Origin: Benincasa hispida
Lineage: Eukaryota > Streptophyta > Magnoliopsida > Cucurbitales > Cucurbitaceae
Reading direction: 5' to 3'
Assembly: GCF_009727055.1 (NCBI RefSeq)
Contig: NC_052359.1
Span: forward strand, 57,444,912-57,508,911
Length of the DNA: 64,000 nt
Shown here: positions 25,005 through 39,877 of the stretch, piece after piece
Layout: every line of letters starts with the position of its first letter
Position numbering within the stretch: the stretch's first letter is position 1
Notes under the pieces: generated by a model
The model's database searches: none
Told to the model about the DNA's origin: nothing
What the model saw: only the letters and a program-made list of their open reading frames with translations
Made by a program: the position numbers and the translations under genes

Positions 25005-25258
25005 AAATTTATGGATACTACTTCTACCTCAAAATTTATTTTTTTATCTACTTTTCATCAATGATTTAAAAAATCAAGCCAAATTTCTATAACTCTAAAA
25101 AAAAAAAAAAAGAGTAGTTTTCAAGAAGTAGTTTTTGGAATTTGGAATTTGGCTAAGAATTCAACCATTGTACTTAAAAAGATGCAAATCATGATAAGAA
25201 ATGTAAATGATAATATACTTAATTTTAAAAAATAAAATGGTTATCAAACAGGATCTAA

Positions 25259-28100
<2,842 letters not shown>

Positions 28101-28188
28101 AATTGTTATGGGAGAACCTCATGTGGGGGAAGTAAACGGAATTCGGACGTCCATGATTTGACGTTTGGATCAAAGCTATAAAAAATGG

Positions 28189-28196
28189 CACGTGGC
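28189..28196 (+). promoter_or_regulatory. ABRE/G-box-like element upstream of PLATZ gene
   Basis: CACGTGGC, the core of ABA-responsive/bZIP-bound elements, lies about 510 bp before the PLATZ ATG. A TATA-like CTATAAAAAA is close by at 28175. The motif is short, and functional meaning is inferred only. Confidence 0.3.
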
Positions 28197-28582
28197 GAAT
28201 GGATAGCCGTTGATGGTAATGGTAAGAATAAGATTAAGCGTAGAGGAAAGGCCGACCTGGTGCCAACGTAGAGACGCAAGGAAGATCCAAAAGCAGCGTA
28301 AGAGCCAAACTTTGCCATCTCTGTCAATTCCATCTAACGGTTGTAATTACTCTCGAGCCACCAAATCCCATCTCCACCGTTCACAACATACATTAACCTT
28401 GTCCCTTCAGTCTTGGCTTATTCAATTTTGTTCCAATTCTCTCACAAATTGGCATCTCTTTCTTCTTTCTTCTCTCTCTCATTTCTCTCGTGAGAGAGTT
28501 ATGTCAATAAGGCAAAATATCACATTGTTTCCGATTCCTACTTTCATTTTCGCACATTGAGCTTGGAATATAATTTATAATG

Positions 28583-28655
28583 GTAAGTACCCCCCAAAAT
28601 AAAAGAGAAGAAAAGAAATTCCCTAATTTCATTTATTTCTCTTTTTTCTTGTTAG
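28583..28655 (+). other. Likely 5'-UTR intron of the PLATZ gene
   Basis: A consensus donor GTAAGT at 28583 and a strong acceptor (CTCTTTTTTCTTGTTAG) ending at 28655 suggest a 73-bp leader intron. The ATG just before the donor (28580-28582), if spliced on, runs into TGA after a few codons. It would thus be a tiny upstream frame, and the start at 28706 is favoured. Confidence 0.45.
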
Positions 28656-28705
28656 TACATTTTGATTTTTGATTTTTGATTTTTTGGTTCATAATTGCTA
28701 AAAAG

Positions 28706-29690
28706 ATGAAGCAAAAATCAGTAATGTCGGCGCCGCCGTGGCTTGAGCCATTACTGACGACGCCGTTCTTCTCAATCTGCCACACGCACGGCGACGCCGC
28801 CAGAAGTGAGCGGAATATGTATTGTCTTGATTGCCACTCTGACGCATTTTGCTTTTATTGCCGCTCATCACACCACAACGACCATCAAGTCATTCAGGTT
28901 GGTAAATCAATGATTTTTATTTTGAATTTGAGAATTTTGAGAAATGGGTTTTGTTAAGCATTGTGTTAGGAGAAATGGGTTGGTTTTAAATTTTAAATTT
29001 TGGAAATAAAAATTGGATCTTTTTTGGTATATAGATAAGGAGATCTTCATATCATGATGTGGTGAGAGTGGCAGAAATTGAAGATGCTTTGGATATAAGT
29101 GGTGTACAAACATATGTGATTAATAGTGCTAGAGTAATGTTTTTGAATGAAAGACCTCAGCCAAAAGCTGGTAAAGGAGGAGCTCATATTTGTGAAATTT
29201 GTGGAAGAAGCTTATTGGATCCTTTTCGTTTCTGTTCACTTGGCTGTAAGGTTAGCATTTCTATCTTAATCTTGATTTATTTTTTCTAAAAAAAAATATT
29301 TTTTTGGGGTCTTCATTAACATCATCATCATCATTCATAATTCATGATAAGTTAGTGACCCATCACTCACACATCATCACCCACTTTTTTTTTTCCCTTT
29401 CATCATCCTTTTGCATTACCATAAAACTTAATTCTTTTTTTTTTTTTTTTTTTCTAAAATGGAGAGAGTGAAAAATTGGAAATTGGAAATGGGTAATTGT
29501 GTAATTTTATGGTAAAATTAAAATAAATGGTGTGTGTGTGTATGTGTATTAGCTTGTAGGGGTGAAGAGAAATGGGGATGCAAGCTTTAACTTGGAGGCA
29601 AAGAAAGAGGCAATGGGAATAGAAAGAAGAGAAGGAATTTCATCAAGGAGAAGAAAAGGCATTCCTCATAGGGCACCTTTTGGGTCCTAA
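28706..29690 (+). CDS. PLATZ plant-specific zinc-dependent DNA-binding protein
   Basis: Three exons, 28706-28897, 29035-29250 and 29553-29690, all GT-AG and phase 0, encode 181 residues. The first PLATZ signature is complete: C25-x2-H28-x11-C40-x2-C43-x5-C49-x2-C52 and H57-x2-H60. The second is C117-x2-C120-x10-C131-x3-C135. Between them sits the conserved [20 protein letters not shown]. The protein ends in a basic tail, [14 protein letters not shown], typical of the family. PLATZ proteins bind A/T-rich DNA and usually repress transcription; some control cell proliferation, leaf growth or seed traits. At 181 aa it is somewhat shorter than many members (200-260) but both zinc motifs are intact. 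A CT-rich tract (about 28445-28495) precedes the gene. Confidence 0.93.
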
Positions 29691-30597
29691 TTAATTATTG
29701 CCTTCCAAACCAATTCTTTGAAGGCTTTTAATCATTCTACATACCATAATTTGAGGTCTTTGTCCATAAAAATATAGGGCACTCATGGTGGGTATGTCCC
29801 TAAAAATAAAAATAAAAAAAATAAAAAAATAATTTCATATTTTTTTTATATAAAAAAATTAGGGTATAGGGGGAAAAAAGGTCTTCTCTTTCTAAAGCTT
29901 TGGGTCCCATATACAACAAATTCTATCTTGAGGATGTGAAAGAAGCAATAATGGAGGAATTGTTATGTTGATAATTGTAAGGTGTATATTTGTTTATTGA
30001 GAAATTAAATTTCCCCAAAAAAAAAGAGGAAAAATTAGAACATGTCCTTGTGGAGTCCGTTTCATAGTTTTCGAGGGCCCACTGACCACATGGGTCGTTT
30101 TATATAAATAAATACTTTAATTGTATTTTATTATTATTATCATTATTTTTTTTTATGGTTAAACAACCATATTCATCTTTATTTAATTATGTCATCTATT
30201 TGTTTTTTCTTTTTCTCTTCTTCCTTTCGTTATTATTTAATTTAGTTTGAATTTTGAATTAATCGAAACTTCTGACTGCTTCTTTATGTGAAATTACTGT
30301 CCAAATGATAATTTTTTTTTTTGTAAATTATTTTAAGCATTTTAATAGTAATTGTTTGAAGTTTGTTCAATAAAATATATATTGACAAAGTAGTCTTTTT
30401 AAAATNACTTTGATATATAATACATCAAGAATCGCTTGTTGGTAAAAAGAAAAAAGCAAATTAAAATGAAATAAATATTGCTATTTGCTAAATATATTGA
30501 AATACAATAATTATCAAACATAATGGTTGCAATTCAATCTATTTAGACAATAACTTAGTTTGATTAATTTTAGTGTGATTAGATTGATTTGCACCTA
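29691..30597. other. PLATZ 3' UTR and intergenic spacer
   Basis: Probably includes the PLATZ 3' UTR. One undetermined base is at 30406. Nothing else was recognised. Confidence 0.45.
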
Positions 30598-30615
30598 TTC
30601 TATTTAAACAGTAAC

Positions 30616-30836
30616 GATCATGGATTGGTCTAATGGTAAAATGTAAATATAGTTTTCATAAATATCTTATATGGAAGTCAAGTGTTTAATCCATAACCAT
30701 AATGGCTACCTACTTAGAAATTAATTTCCTACAAATTTATTTTGATACCCAAATGTTGTAGGGTCAGACAGTTGTTGCATGAGATTAATCGAGATGCACG
30801 TAAGCTGGCCCGACACTCACAGACAAAAAAAAACTG
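30616..30836 (+). mobile_element. tRNA-derived SINE (Au-like) with 18-bp target duplication
   Basis: A box-like GGTCTAATGGTAAAA follows the start, a decayed B box (AAGTGTTTAATCC) lies near 30690, and the 3' half has GTTGTAGGGTCAGACAG, GAGATTAATCGAG and GTAAGCTGGCCCG. These last three are hallmarks I associate with the Au family of plant SINEs. It ends in a poly-A-like tail. Flanks TTCTATTTAAACAGTAAC (30598-30615) and TTCTATTTAAACAATAAC (30837-30854) match at 17 of 18 positions. Confidence 0.85.
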
Positions 30837-30854
30837 TTCTATTTAAACAATAAC

Positions 30855-32166
30855 TTAGTTTGATTCGGTTTTAATGTAATTAGCTTAATTAAGGATAGCC
30901 AAAGTAAGTTTAGCTTAACTAACACAAATTATGTTGTAACGAAAAAGATATATGTGATTTGAGTCCCTTCCCCCATATTATACTAAAAATAAAATTGGTT
31001 AAAACTAAGTAAAGAAAAAAAAGAGTCAATATTAATATTCAATTTCAAATTTTATTAATAGAAAAAAATTAAAGTCGATTTGTTTACACCTACCAAACCA
31101 AAACTTGCTCGTAAATCTTATTTATTTTGTGATTAAGTTTAGCTATGCTAGATACTATATTATTTAATAGCTTTATTTTATTTTATTTATGAGTTGTCAT
31201 ATTTATATCTCTAGTGCATAAACTACAAGAAAAGAAGATCAAAATATAGGAAGACAATATATAAAAAACTCTTCAACTAATTTACTAAAATCATATAATT
31301 TTACTAATCGAGAAAAAAAAGTCTTTTTTTCTTACTCTATACCATTTTCGAAAACCCGTTTACAGTTTTTTTTCCTAATAATAATAAAAAAAACTTCTAA
31401 AAAGCTTCTTTTTGTTTTTAAAAATTTGGAAGATGAAGCTACCAATAAACAAAACCATTACAATATTATGTATAAGTAAAAACAAAATAATTATTAATAA
31501 TTAAATAGGGGGCATAGATGATTAAATAAATAGATATTAATTAATGAAATAAATAAAAGAGGTGTGAAATAATAATGTGAGGTGGAGGGGTGTATTTGGA
31601 GGAAAACAAGTTGGTAGGGTTGATGTGGATTGATGGATTTATAGGTTCTTAGACTACACATCTTCCACAATTTGGCCAAAGAATTAGGTATACTACCTTA
31701 TTTATGTAAATTGTGACCATTTACCTTTTATTTATTTATTTTTTTTTCTTTGTTGATATGTTTGGGTTTTGGTTTCTTTTAAATGATTTTGAAAAGGGGT
31801 GCTTTTTTTTTTTGGTGTGAATTTAGAACTTTAATTTTGAAGAATTAGTGAGGTAATGCCTTTTCATAATCAAATTAGGAATTTTTCAATTAACGTATTT
31901 ATAGATTGAATAAAATTGAGTTAACAAAACACTTGAAACCAAGCCATTAATGTTCCCAAATTCAATGGTGAAAGTAGCTAAGTCTAGCCATAAAATTAAC
32001 TCGAACTTTGCATTTAAATATTAATTGCCATCATCATTATTGCTATAAGGTCAAATATTGTTAACAAGTTAATTAAAGTAATTGATGAATTTTTACATTC
32101 ATCTACCGTAAAATATATGGAATGGAAGTTTTTTTTTTTGGTTAATTAAGTAAGACCATAGCATTT
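30855..32166. other. AT-rich intergenic region
   Basis: No gene recognised. A single CACTA-like terminus (ACTACAAGAAAAGAAG) occurs near 31225 without an opposing end. The 61-codon frame at 31494-31679 (-) lacks family features. Confidence 0.45.
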
Positions 32167-32177
32167 CCAGTGAATTG

Positions 32178-32275
32178 TCAAAGTGAACATAATTCAATGG
32201 TAACATATATTACTTCATTTGAGATCGGAGGTTCAAATTCTCATACCTCTATTTGTTGTACTTGAAAAAAAAAAT
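32178..32275 (+). mobile_element. Short tRNA-derived SINE
   Basis: About 98 bp with an A-box-like TTCAATGGTAAC, a good B box GGAGGTTCAAATTC and a poly-A tail of 10. Flanks CCAGTGAATTG (32167-32177) and CCAATGAATTG (32276-32286) match at 10 of 11 positions. Confidence 0.75.
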
Positions 32276-32286
32276 CCAATGAATTG

Positions 32287-33103
32287 CCTTAAATTTGGTT
32301 ACCAAACTTACAATAATGACTAATAAAATTAAATTCTCACAAACTGTCAAATTATTTTGGTAGCTTTTTTATTTGGATTATAACAAATTGGTTTGAAAAA
32401 TATTAGCATAAACTCTATTAATAAAAAGTTTAGGGTTTGACAAATCATTAGTTGAAAAACATGAATATGAAGGTTTTTTTTTTTAATGAAAAAACTATTA
32501 TCGTTAGAGAAGAATATACAAAAAGGTTTATATTGTTGTTGTTATTTGTGTACAATAATGATAATAATATAAAGTTTTTCTCCTTTTGAAAGTCAACATA
32601 AACGATTACTCAAGTTAGTTTTGAGAAATAGGATGAACTCATGAACACAAACTTCACTATAATAATACCATAGATGATAAATAATTTAGAATGTGGAAAT
32701 AAAGTTAAAAAATTATAACTTTTTTTAGCATAAAAAAGTTAAAGATATTAAAATTGAGATGAGAATAAAAATAGGATTTTAAAATAAATAAATAAAATAA
32801 GAAAAAGGAAAAAAAATAAAAAAACTTAGATTGTTTGGACAAATGACCAAAACCTAATGGACTTTTTAAATAATGGTCGTCAAACTTTTTATTTAAATAA
32901 ATGGCCAATAGATTGTTTTAAAATTTTTAATCGGATTTATCAAATATAAAAAAATCCTTATCTAACTGCTAACAAATTTAAAATTCAAATAAAAACAAAC
33001 TAATTCTTCAAATGAAGGAATATTATGTGATTTATTTTAATGAACCAATTTTTGAAAACAAATCTTGAAAACAACTCCTAAAAACAAGCAAAAATACTAT
33101 TAA
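32287..33103. other. AT-rich intergenic region
   Basis: Low-complexity A/T sequence with poly-T/poly-A tracts. Nothing recognised. Confidence 0.5.
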
Positions 33104-34204
33104 CACTACAAGAAAAAAGGATTCTTCCGACGGGAATATCGATCGTCGGGAGAGAGACCATCTCACGACGAAGTAAGAAGGTCTTCGGGAGTTCAAACTA
33201 TCTCCCGACAGGCATAGTTAAGTGTCGAGAGTTCTCTAGGACTCCCGACGCCACAAAAGTCGGCGTGAACTCCCGAATAATTATTTAATGTGTTGGGAGT
33301 TCTTGGTCTATTGGAGAGTGTTGAGAGTTCCCATTTAAATTCTAGCCCCTTATCTTCTTTCCTAAATCTGCTCATTTTCTCCCTTCTAAACCCTAGCACA
33401 ACAGCGAAAATCGTCCGCCACTTCCCCAAATCTTAATCCTTCGTCCAATCATCGTCCGCACGCTCGTTTTTCCGTCCGACCAACCCAACTTCCGTTCGTT
33501 TGCACAACCATTCGTCTAATGGATGTTTATATCTTTCACTTGATTTCTTTAAATGATAAAGATATTTTGTTAAATGATGAGGATGTTTTGTTAAATGATC
33601 ACTTCTGTACGTCCGCGCGCTCGATTCACTAGGATTTTAGAGTGGGAGAGAGACAATCCCAAGGCCTTGCCCGTCTCTGAGGTGCTACTACAAGCAGACC
33701 TTGCCAATGAAAGCTACTGCCGCTAATTCTATTGGTGTTTTTTGGGGTCTCCATTGAGCTCCATTTCCGGCGAATTGAACCCTTGGTCAGTCCCATCACT
33801 ACCTATTTTATTATCGCTTAGTTGCCTGGAAGTTTAAGGAGAATAGTCATTCTTGAAGATCGTAGAATTGAATCACGGTGGCGGCGGAAAGCCAAATCCG
33901 TCGATCCCGAAGCCCTTTCGAGTGGTGTCATCCACGAAGAGTAATTTTTTTTAATGTCTATCTCCCGACGATGCTAATACGAGCATTAAGAGTTAAACTC
34001 CTAACGCTCCATAATAACTCCCAATGCAGTATATGTAGCATCGAGAGTTATCAAAACTCTCGACAGTATATGTTTCCACATCGAGAGTTCCTCTCCGACC
34101 AAACTCCTGACGACTAGTTTGTCATCGGGAATGGATCTCCCGACGCGTTTTTGACCAATTTACGACGATTTCTAGCGTCGGAAAAGGGGTGTTTTTTTGT
34201 AGTG
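33104..34204. mobile_element. Non-autonomous CACTA element, 1101 bp, with dense subterminal repeats
   Basis: Ends CACTACAAGAAAAAAGG and TTTTTTTGTAGTG, flanked by TAA at 33101-33103 and 34205-34207 (3-bp duplication). Both flanking ~250-bp zones carry many copies of a ~10-bp motif near ACTCCCGACG, in both orientations. The central ~600 bp (33340-33950) is less AT-rich, looks like gene-derived sequence and lacks the motif. Subterminal repeats in CACTA elements are transposase-accessory binding sites; that role is inferred here. No transposase is present. Confidence 0.85.
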
Positions 34205-34207
34205 TAA

Positions 34208-36769
34208 TAACAACAATTTTAAAAATATAACACCTAACATAAAATTTATGGATACCGCAAAAGTTTAAAAAATTGTGTCAGAAGAAATATATATCTAATT
34301 TGGGATGCAAAAATACTATGTACGTGAAGAATAAAATCTAATTTGGGATTGTCCATTATATACCGTATACCTACTCGTCCCAACTCCTTTATTAACGAGT
34401 AAACCCTTTATGATTTATTAATTATCTATTTTTCATAATTATAAGGAGGATATTTGTGTAAGACAGGGTATTTGTGTTTTGTCTTATATTCCCAATTCTT
34501 TTACTCTATAAAAGTAGCATTCCACCATGTATCTCTTAACGAAAAATGTTAGAATTTTCTTATCAGTTTTGCCACACAAATACCTTGTGCTACAACTAGC
34601 TAGATTTTCATTACACTTTTAGTAACACAAAATACCTAAGACAATTTAAATCTCATACCTTGTAACAACTAAAAAAGACCTCCTCATAGCTAAAAAACAA
34701 CTAAAATGAGTCATCTAAATATGCACTTTGTACTATGGTATGCAAATACCTTGTATTAAAAGTAACTAAAACCTTCATCAATTGAACCACACGAATACCA
34801 TAAACTTGAAAAAACCCTAAACTTTGTCAGTATAGTTGTATTTTAAGATGAATGTGCTAGGAAGATTTATTTCAAAAGATGCATCATATAGAACCTAGCC
34901 CCAAACCCTTTTAACGATACATCGTCTGAGTTTTGATTGGTGAATTATAATGTGATACTGATTAAACAAATATCTAAAGTTAGACATTAGAGTACACCAA
35001 TACGTACCTTAAGCTAAAAAAAAAAAATCCATCACTCAGAGCTTATTGCCATATTGATTGCAATCCAAATCATGACTCTTGGCACCATTAATTACTAGGG
35101 ATAGAAGCTTCTTTTTTGTTGTAAAAAAATCAGCATTGTATTTTTAATAAAATTTTAAACCATCCGTACTAATTAAAAACTAAATCTTAATAAAATTTCC
35201 CCTAAATCAGCTAAAAGATTGTCGTAGATTTTGCTAAATTTGTGGGGATATACCCAGAGAACTTTGGGTTAAAAATTGCCATTTTTCCAAGTGGGCTTTG
35301 CAAGGCAGCGTAGAAATTCTTATGGGTCGTCGAGATGGGCCTTTGATATCTGAGCTGGCAACCTGTGATTGGCGAGCACGAATATTGAGAGATTCCCTCA
35401 ATTATTTTAATAGTAAATAAAAGATTCTCATTGACTTTTATAGTATTTAATTTAATATATTTTCTTATTCAGATCAGATTCAGATTTGGGATATATCATT
35501 TAATCAGGAAACAGCTCTTTTGTTATTATTATTATTTTTTTAAAAAAAAGAGAGAGAAAAATACTCTATATTTTATGTCTATTTTTCATTTATTTTCAAA
35601 ATATTACACATTTATCTATAAGTTTTGAGTTAAATTTTAACTTTGACATGAGTTTCAAAATATGCATTTTTGCTCTTGAATTTTAAATTTAAATTTCATT
35701 ATAGTCCATAAATTTTGATATTGTACATTTTTATCCCTTAATTTTCACTAATATTTGATTTTAATCTTTGTCGTTGTCATTTAGTTAATTGGTTTAAAAT
35801 AATTATGATGTTAATTTGTTTAATTAATTTTAATAGTGATAAGAAATTAGTAAAAAATAATTTAGTCAGAGTTAATTTGATTCTTCTAAATTAATTAGTA
35901 GATATTAACATACCTGAACACCTACAAGTGTGTAATTAATGAAAATCAAGGATAAAAGTGTAAATCTTGAAACACCATGATCAAATGAAAACAAATTTCA
36001 AAACTAATACTATAATATTTTGAAACTTAAAGACCAAATTAAAATCATACTAAAAAAAAATCAAGAATTTTCAAGGCCATCTATACATTAAGAATTAGAA
36101 TATTATATCATTATTGGAATTTCAATATTACAAAATATATCCATCCATAAATATATGGATAAAATATCGATATAAACATATATTTTTGTAAATGCAAAAA
36201 TTAATAATTAAATTATTTTTATTCTCAAATTAAATTATAAATTTTATTATTAAGTATATGCACACGATCATATATTAAGAATGTTTTTAAAAGATATTTA
36301 AATTAATATTTAAATGTTGATCACGACCCTTCGGATTATGAATAATATATTGACATATTGACAAATACTTTGATTTTTTGTTATAGGCTGAGTTTCTTAC
36401 TTTGAAACAGTCTTGAATAATTCACATAGTTCAATACAAATCTAGTTATTGTTTGTTTTTCTTTGAAGAACAACAAAATCCAAACTTTCATTCTTTATAG
36501 TCAAAATTCATGAGGCAGTACTGTATTGCCTCTGCTCAAATTTCTAACGAACCATTATTTTATTTTATTTTTATCACAATTCAAGCCATGAAAATTAGTT
36601 GAATTGTTGAAGTGTCTTGAATTCTAATCCGAATTGATTTAGGAGATTTCAAGTCCGTGTGAAGATTTGTTGGAATGCCTTGAATTATAATCAGAATTGG
36701 TTTAGGAGATTTAAATTATTTAATTTAATTCTTTCCTTTCCCATTTAGGATTTAGAGAATGTGTAGGAT
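34208..36769. other. AT-rich intergenic region
   Basis: A stretch at 34350-34650 with CTATAAAAGTAGCATTCC followed by a transcript-leader-like segment may be a decayed LTR, but no partner was found. No protein-coding gene was recognised. Confidence 0.4.
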
Positions 36770-36964
36770 CTGTGTGACAACCCTAAAGAGGGGTGAGTAG
36801 AGTTTCTTTAAATTAATTGAAACTTTTTACTAATGTGTGTCCAATTAAGCAAATTAATAAAGTTTGCTAACAAGTAATTTGAACAATATTTTTATGCAAA
36901 TAAGTTCAATCCAAAATAATCAAGAAGTTAATAATAATATTTTAAAGGAAAAATACCTTTTTAC
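36770..36964. repeat. Fragment related to the SIRE-like LTR edge
   Basis: GACAACCCTAAAGAGGGGTGAGTAG at about 36777 resembles the LTR edge motif GGCAACCCTAGAGGGGTGA seen at 42405 and 49105. Homology fades after about 190 bp, where the plus-strand copia LTR begins. It may be an older LTR into which the copia element inserted. Confidence 0.4.
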
Positions 36965-37920
36965 TCCTCGAGTTAAGGAGTTAGATGTAATTACATAACT
37001 AAATGACTCACTGGTTATATCCATGGACACAGAAATACATCTACATTGCGAAGGGAGGGATAATCAATATCGATTGATTTAATTAAAAGAGTTTAATTAA
37101 ATTAATCTCATATAATTGCAGCTTCTAATCTGTAGGTCCATAAGATACTCTTGTTAGCTCGTTAAAGATAGTAAAAAAGAATGAATTGAATTGTTTAAAT
37201 TAATTAAAATAATTTTATATTAATATAATTAATATAAAATATAGTGAATTTTGATAGATATGATCTATTATCCAAACTATATTATAAGAGAAATGTATTT
37301 GAATGAGATTCAAATATTAGATTTATATGAATTAGATTCATAAAGAGATATATGCATATAAATATGTGATATTTGTATGTTAATTATTTAATTAATTTTA
37401 TATTAAATTTGATTTAGTATATAGTTATTTAATTTGTATGCTAATTAATTAAATAGCTAAAAGGAGAAAAGTGGAAAAGCTTGGAGAAGGGATTACCCCC
37501 TTTCCCTATAAATATACTATTATAACCTTTTTTAGAGTAAGATTTGTTTTTGTGAAAAATGACCTAGCTTCCACTATTCTTCTCTAATCTCTCTCCTCTA
37601 AAAGAATTTCTCTCTATAAGGTTTTGGAGTCCACACTTCCAACCCTTTTTTTTATTCCAAGAGAATAATAAGGTAGCCTTAGAAGTGGTGTTCTTGTTCG
37701 TTGAGAAGCTTAGGATTGTTCGTGGCCTTTGGAGGGAAAAACGTGAAGAAGGAAAAGAATCCACAAGGATGAGTTCATTTCTTCCCTTATTCTTCATGAG
37801 AAGTATGCTTAGGTCCTTTTGTATGTTTATCCTTTGAATATTTCCTTGAGTTCATTGATTTTAGTTTTTCACAAAAAAAAATTCAAAATTGTAAGGTGAT
37901 CACATGCTTCTACGGGAATT
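36965..37920 (+). repeat. 5' LTR, truncated at its U3 end
   Basis: Shares with 40720-41750 the landmarks GAAATACATCTACATTG/GAAATACATCTGCAGTG, GAGATTCAAATATTA, CTATAAATATACTAT, GAAAAATGACC and TGTATGTTTATCCTTTGAAT in identical order. The first ~850 bp of the 3' copy have no counterpart here. Confidence 0.75.
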
Positions 37921-39835
37921 AACAAATGTGAAGAAATTAGAACCACGTTCAAAATTATGCCTCTTTGTAGGCTACTCCAAAGAAATGAGAGGTGATCACT
38001 TTTATGATCCAAAAGAGAATAAAGTGTTTGTATTAACAAATGCAACTTCTTAGAGGAAGACCACATTAAAGACACGTAGACCAAATGAATTTACCAAAGA
38101 AACTACCGAAACTTCAACAAGAATTGTTGAAGAAGGAAGCACTTCAACAAGAGTTATTGATATTACTTATCCAGTCAAGCACATCCTACCCAAGAGTTGA
38201 AGGAGCCTAGACGTAGTGGGAGTATTGTAACCCAACTTACTCGCTATTTGGGTTTAACAGAAACTCAAGATGTCATACAAGATGATGACGTTGAGGATCT
38301 ATTAACCTATAAACAGGCAATGGGTGATGTGGACAAGGATTAGTTGACTAAAGCCATGAATCTAGAAATAGAGTTTATGTACTTCTATTCTATTTGGCAA
38401 CTTGTAGATAAACCGAATGGAGTTAAACCTATAGGTTGCAAGTGGATCTACAAGAGAAAAAAAGGTGTAGATGGAAAGGTGCAAATCTAAGGCTAGATTA
38501 GTAGGAAAGAGTTATACCTAGGTTGAGGGAGTGGAATATGAGAAAACTTTCTTGCTTGTTGTTATGCTAAAATCTATTTGATTTCTCTTGTATATTGCCA
38601 CATATTATGACTATGAAATATGACAAATGGATGTCAAAACTGCCTTTTTGAATAGTAATCGCGATGAGATAATCTACATGTCCCAGCCAGAAGGATTAAT
38701 TGAATAAGGAAAAGAACAAAAGGTTTGCAAGCTAAATCGGTCCAGGATTGAAACAAGCATCTCGATCTTTGAATATGAGTTTTGACGCTGTGGTAAAATC
38801 TTATGGCTTTGATCAAAATGTTGATGAATCTTGTGTTACAAGAAAATTATCAATAATTCAGTAGCTATCCTAATGTTGTTTGTGGATGATATCCTACTCA
38901 TTGGGAATAATTTAGGTTTTCTAATTAAAATTAAAGAATGCCTAATTGCTTAGTTCTAAATGAAATATTTGGTTAAAGCGCAGTTTGTTCTAAGGATCCA
39001 AATCATCAGGGATCGTAAGAACAAATCACTAGCCTTGTCTCAATCATCGTATATTGACACAATGCTTGTCAGGTATTCGATGCAGAATTCCAAGAAAGGT
39101 TTATTAGCTTTTAGGCATGAAATTATTTTGTCTAAGTAATAGTGTCCTAAGATACCTTAAGAAATTGAGGAAATGAGACGGATTCCCTATGCATCTGTAG
39201 TAGGTAGTCTTATGTATGTCATGCTGTGTGCTAGACTCGACATCTACCATGTAGTGTGAATGGTCAACAGATATCAATCTAATCAAGGATTTGATCGCTA
39301 GACATTGGTTAAAACTGTTCTAAAGTATTTTAGGAGAATGAGAAACTATATGCTTGTGTATGGAGCTAAGGATTTGATCCTTACAGGATACACTGACTCT
39401 GATTTTCAAGCTGATAAAGATTCTAGGAAATCTACATTAGGATTAATGTTCACTCTGAATGGAGAGGCTATAGTATGACGTAGCATTAAGCAAAGATGTA
39501 TTGCGGATTCCACTATGGAGGCATAATATATAACGACTTGTGAAATTGTTAAAGAAGTTGTCTGGCTCAGAAATTTCTGATGGATTTGGAAGTCGTTCAA
39601 AAAATGATCTTGGCCATCACCCTTTATTGTGATAATAGCGATGTTCTGGCAAATTCCAAGGAGTCTCGAAGTCACAAATGAGGAAAATATATTGAGCGCA
39701 AATATCCTCTCATTAAGAAGATTGTATAACAAGGAGATGTGATTGTCACAAAGATTGCTTTGGAGCACAATGTTGCTGATCCATTTACAAAGGCTCTCAC
39801 GGCTAAAGTTCTTTAGGTCATCTAGAAAGTCTGGA
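37921..39835 (+). pseudogene. Copia pol remnant: integrase tail, RT, RNase H
   Basis: Begins in the integrase C-terminal part (KKLEPRSKLCLFVGY, DPKENKVFVLTNAT). It continues through YKQAMGDVDKD, KPIGCKWIYKRK, QMDVKTAF and the RT catalytic-type VDDILLIGN at about 38880, to the RNase H region (TGYTDSDFQADKDSRKST, STMEA near 39512) and ends ADPFTKALTAKV. Multiple stops (for example TAG at 38341-38343) and frameshifts show it is dead. Confidence 0.85.
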
Positions 39836-39877
39836 TCTACAGGATATAAATCATCTAATTTAGGGCAAGTGGGAGAT

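Larger units (their letters stand above)
16923..25255. mobile_element. TAA-flanked MITE split by a copia insertion
   Basis: Left part 16923-16967 begins GGTCTCGTTTGATAAC; right part 25005-25255 ends GTTATCAAACAGGATC. Both are flanked by TAA (16920-16922 and 25256-25258). Removing the copia element leaves about 296 bp, matching the 290-bp intact relative at 10400-10689 with the same termini. This makes the boundaries of the inserted LTR element convincing. Confidence 0.75.

Noticed and set aside
28210..28560. 116-codon + strand frame upstream of PLATZ
   Set aside because: Begins with a non-ATG, has promoter/leader composition (CT-rich tracts) and no family features; it overlaps the PLATZ leader.
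31218..31240. CACTA-like terminus ACTACAAGAAAAGAAG
   Set aside because: No matching opposite end or 3-bp duplication was found, so not called an element.
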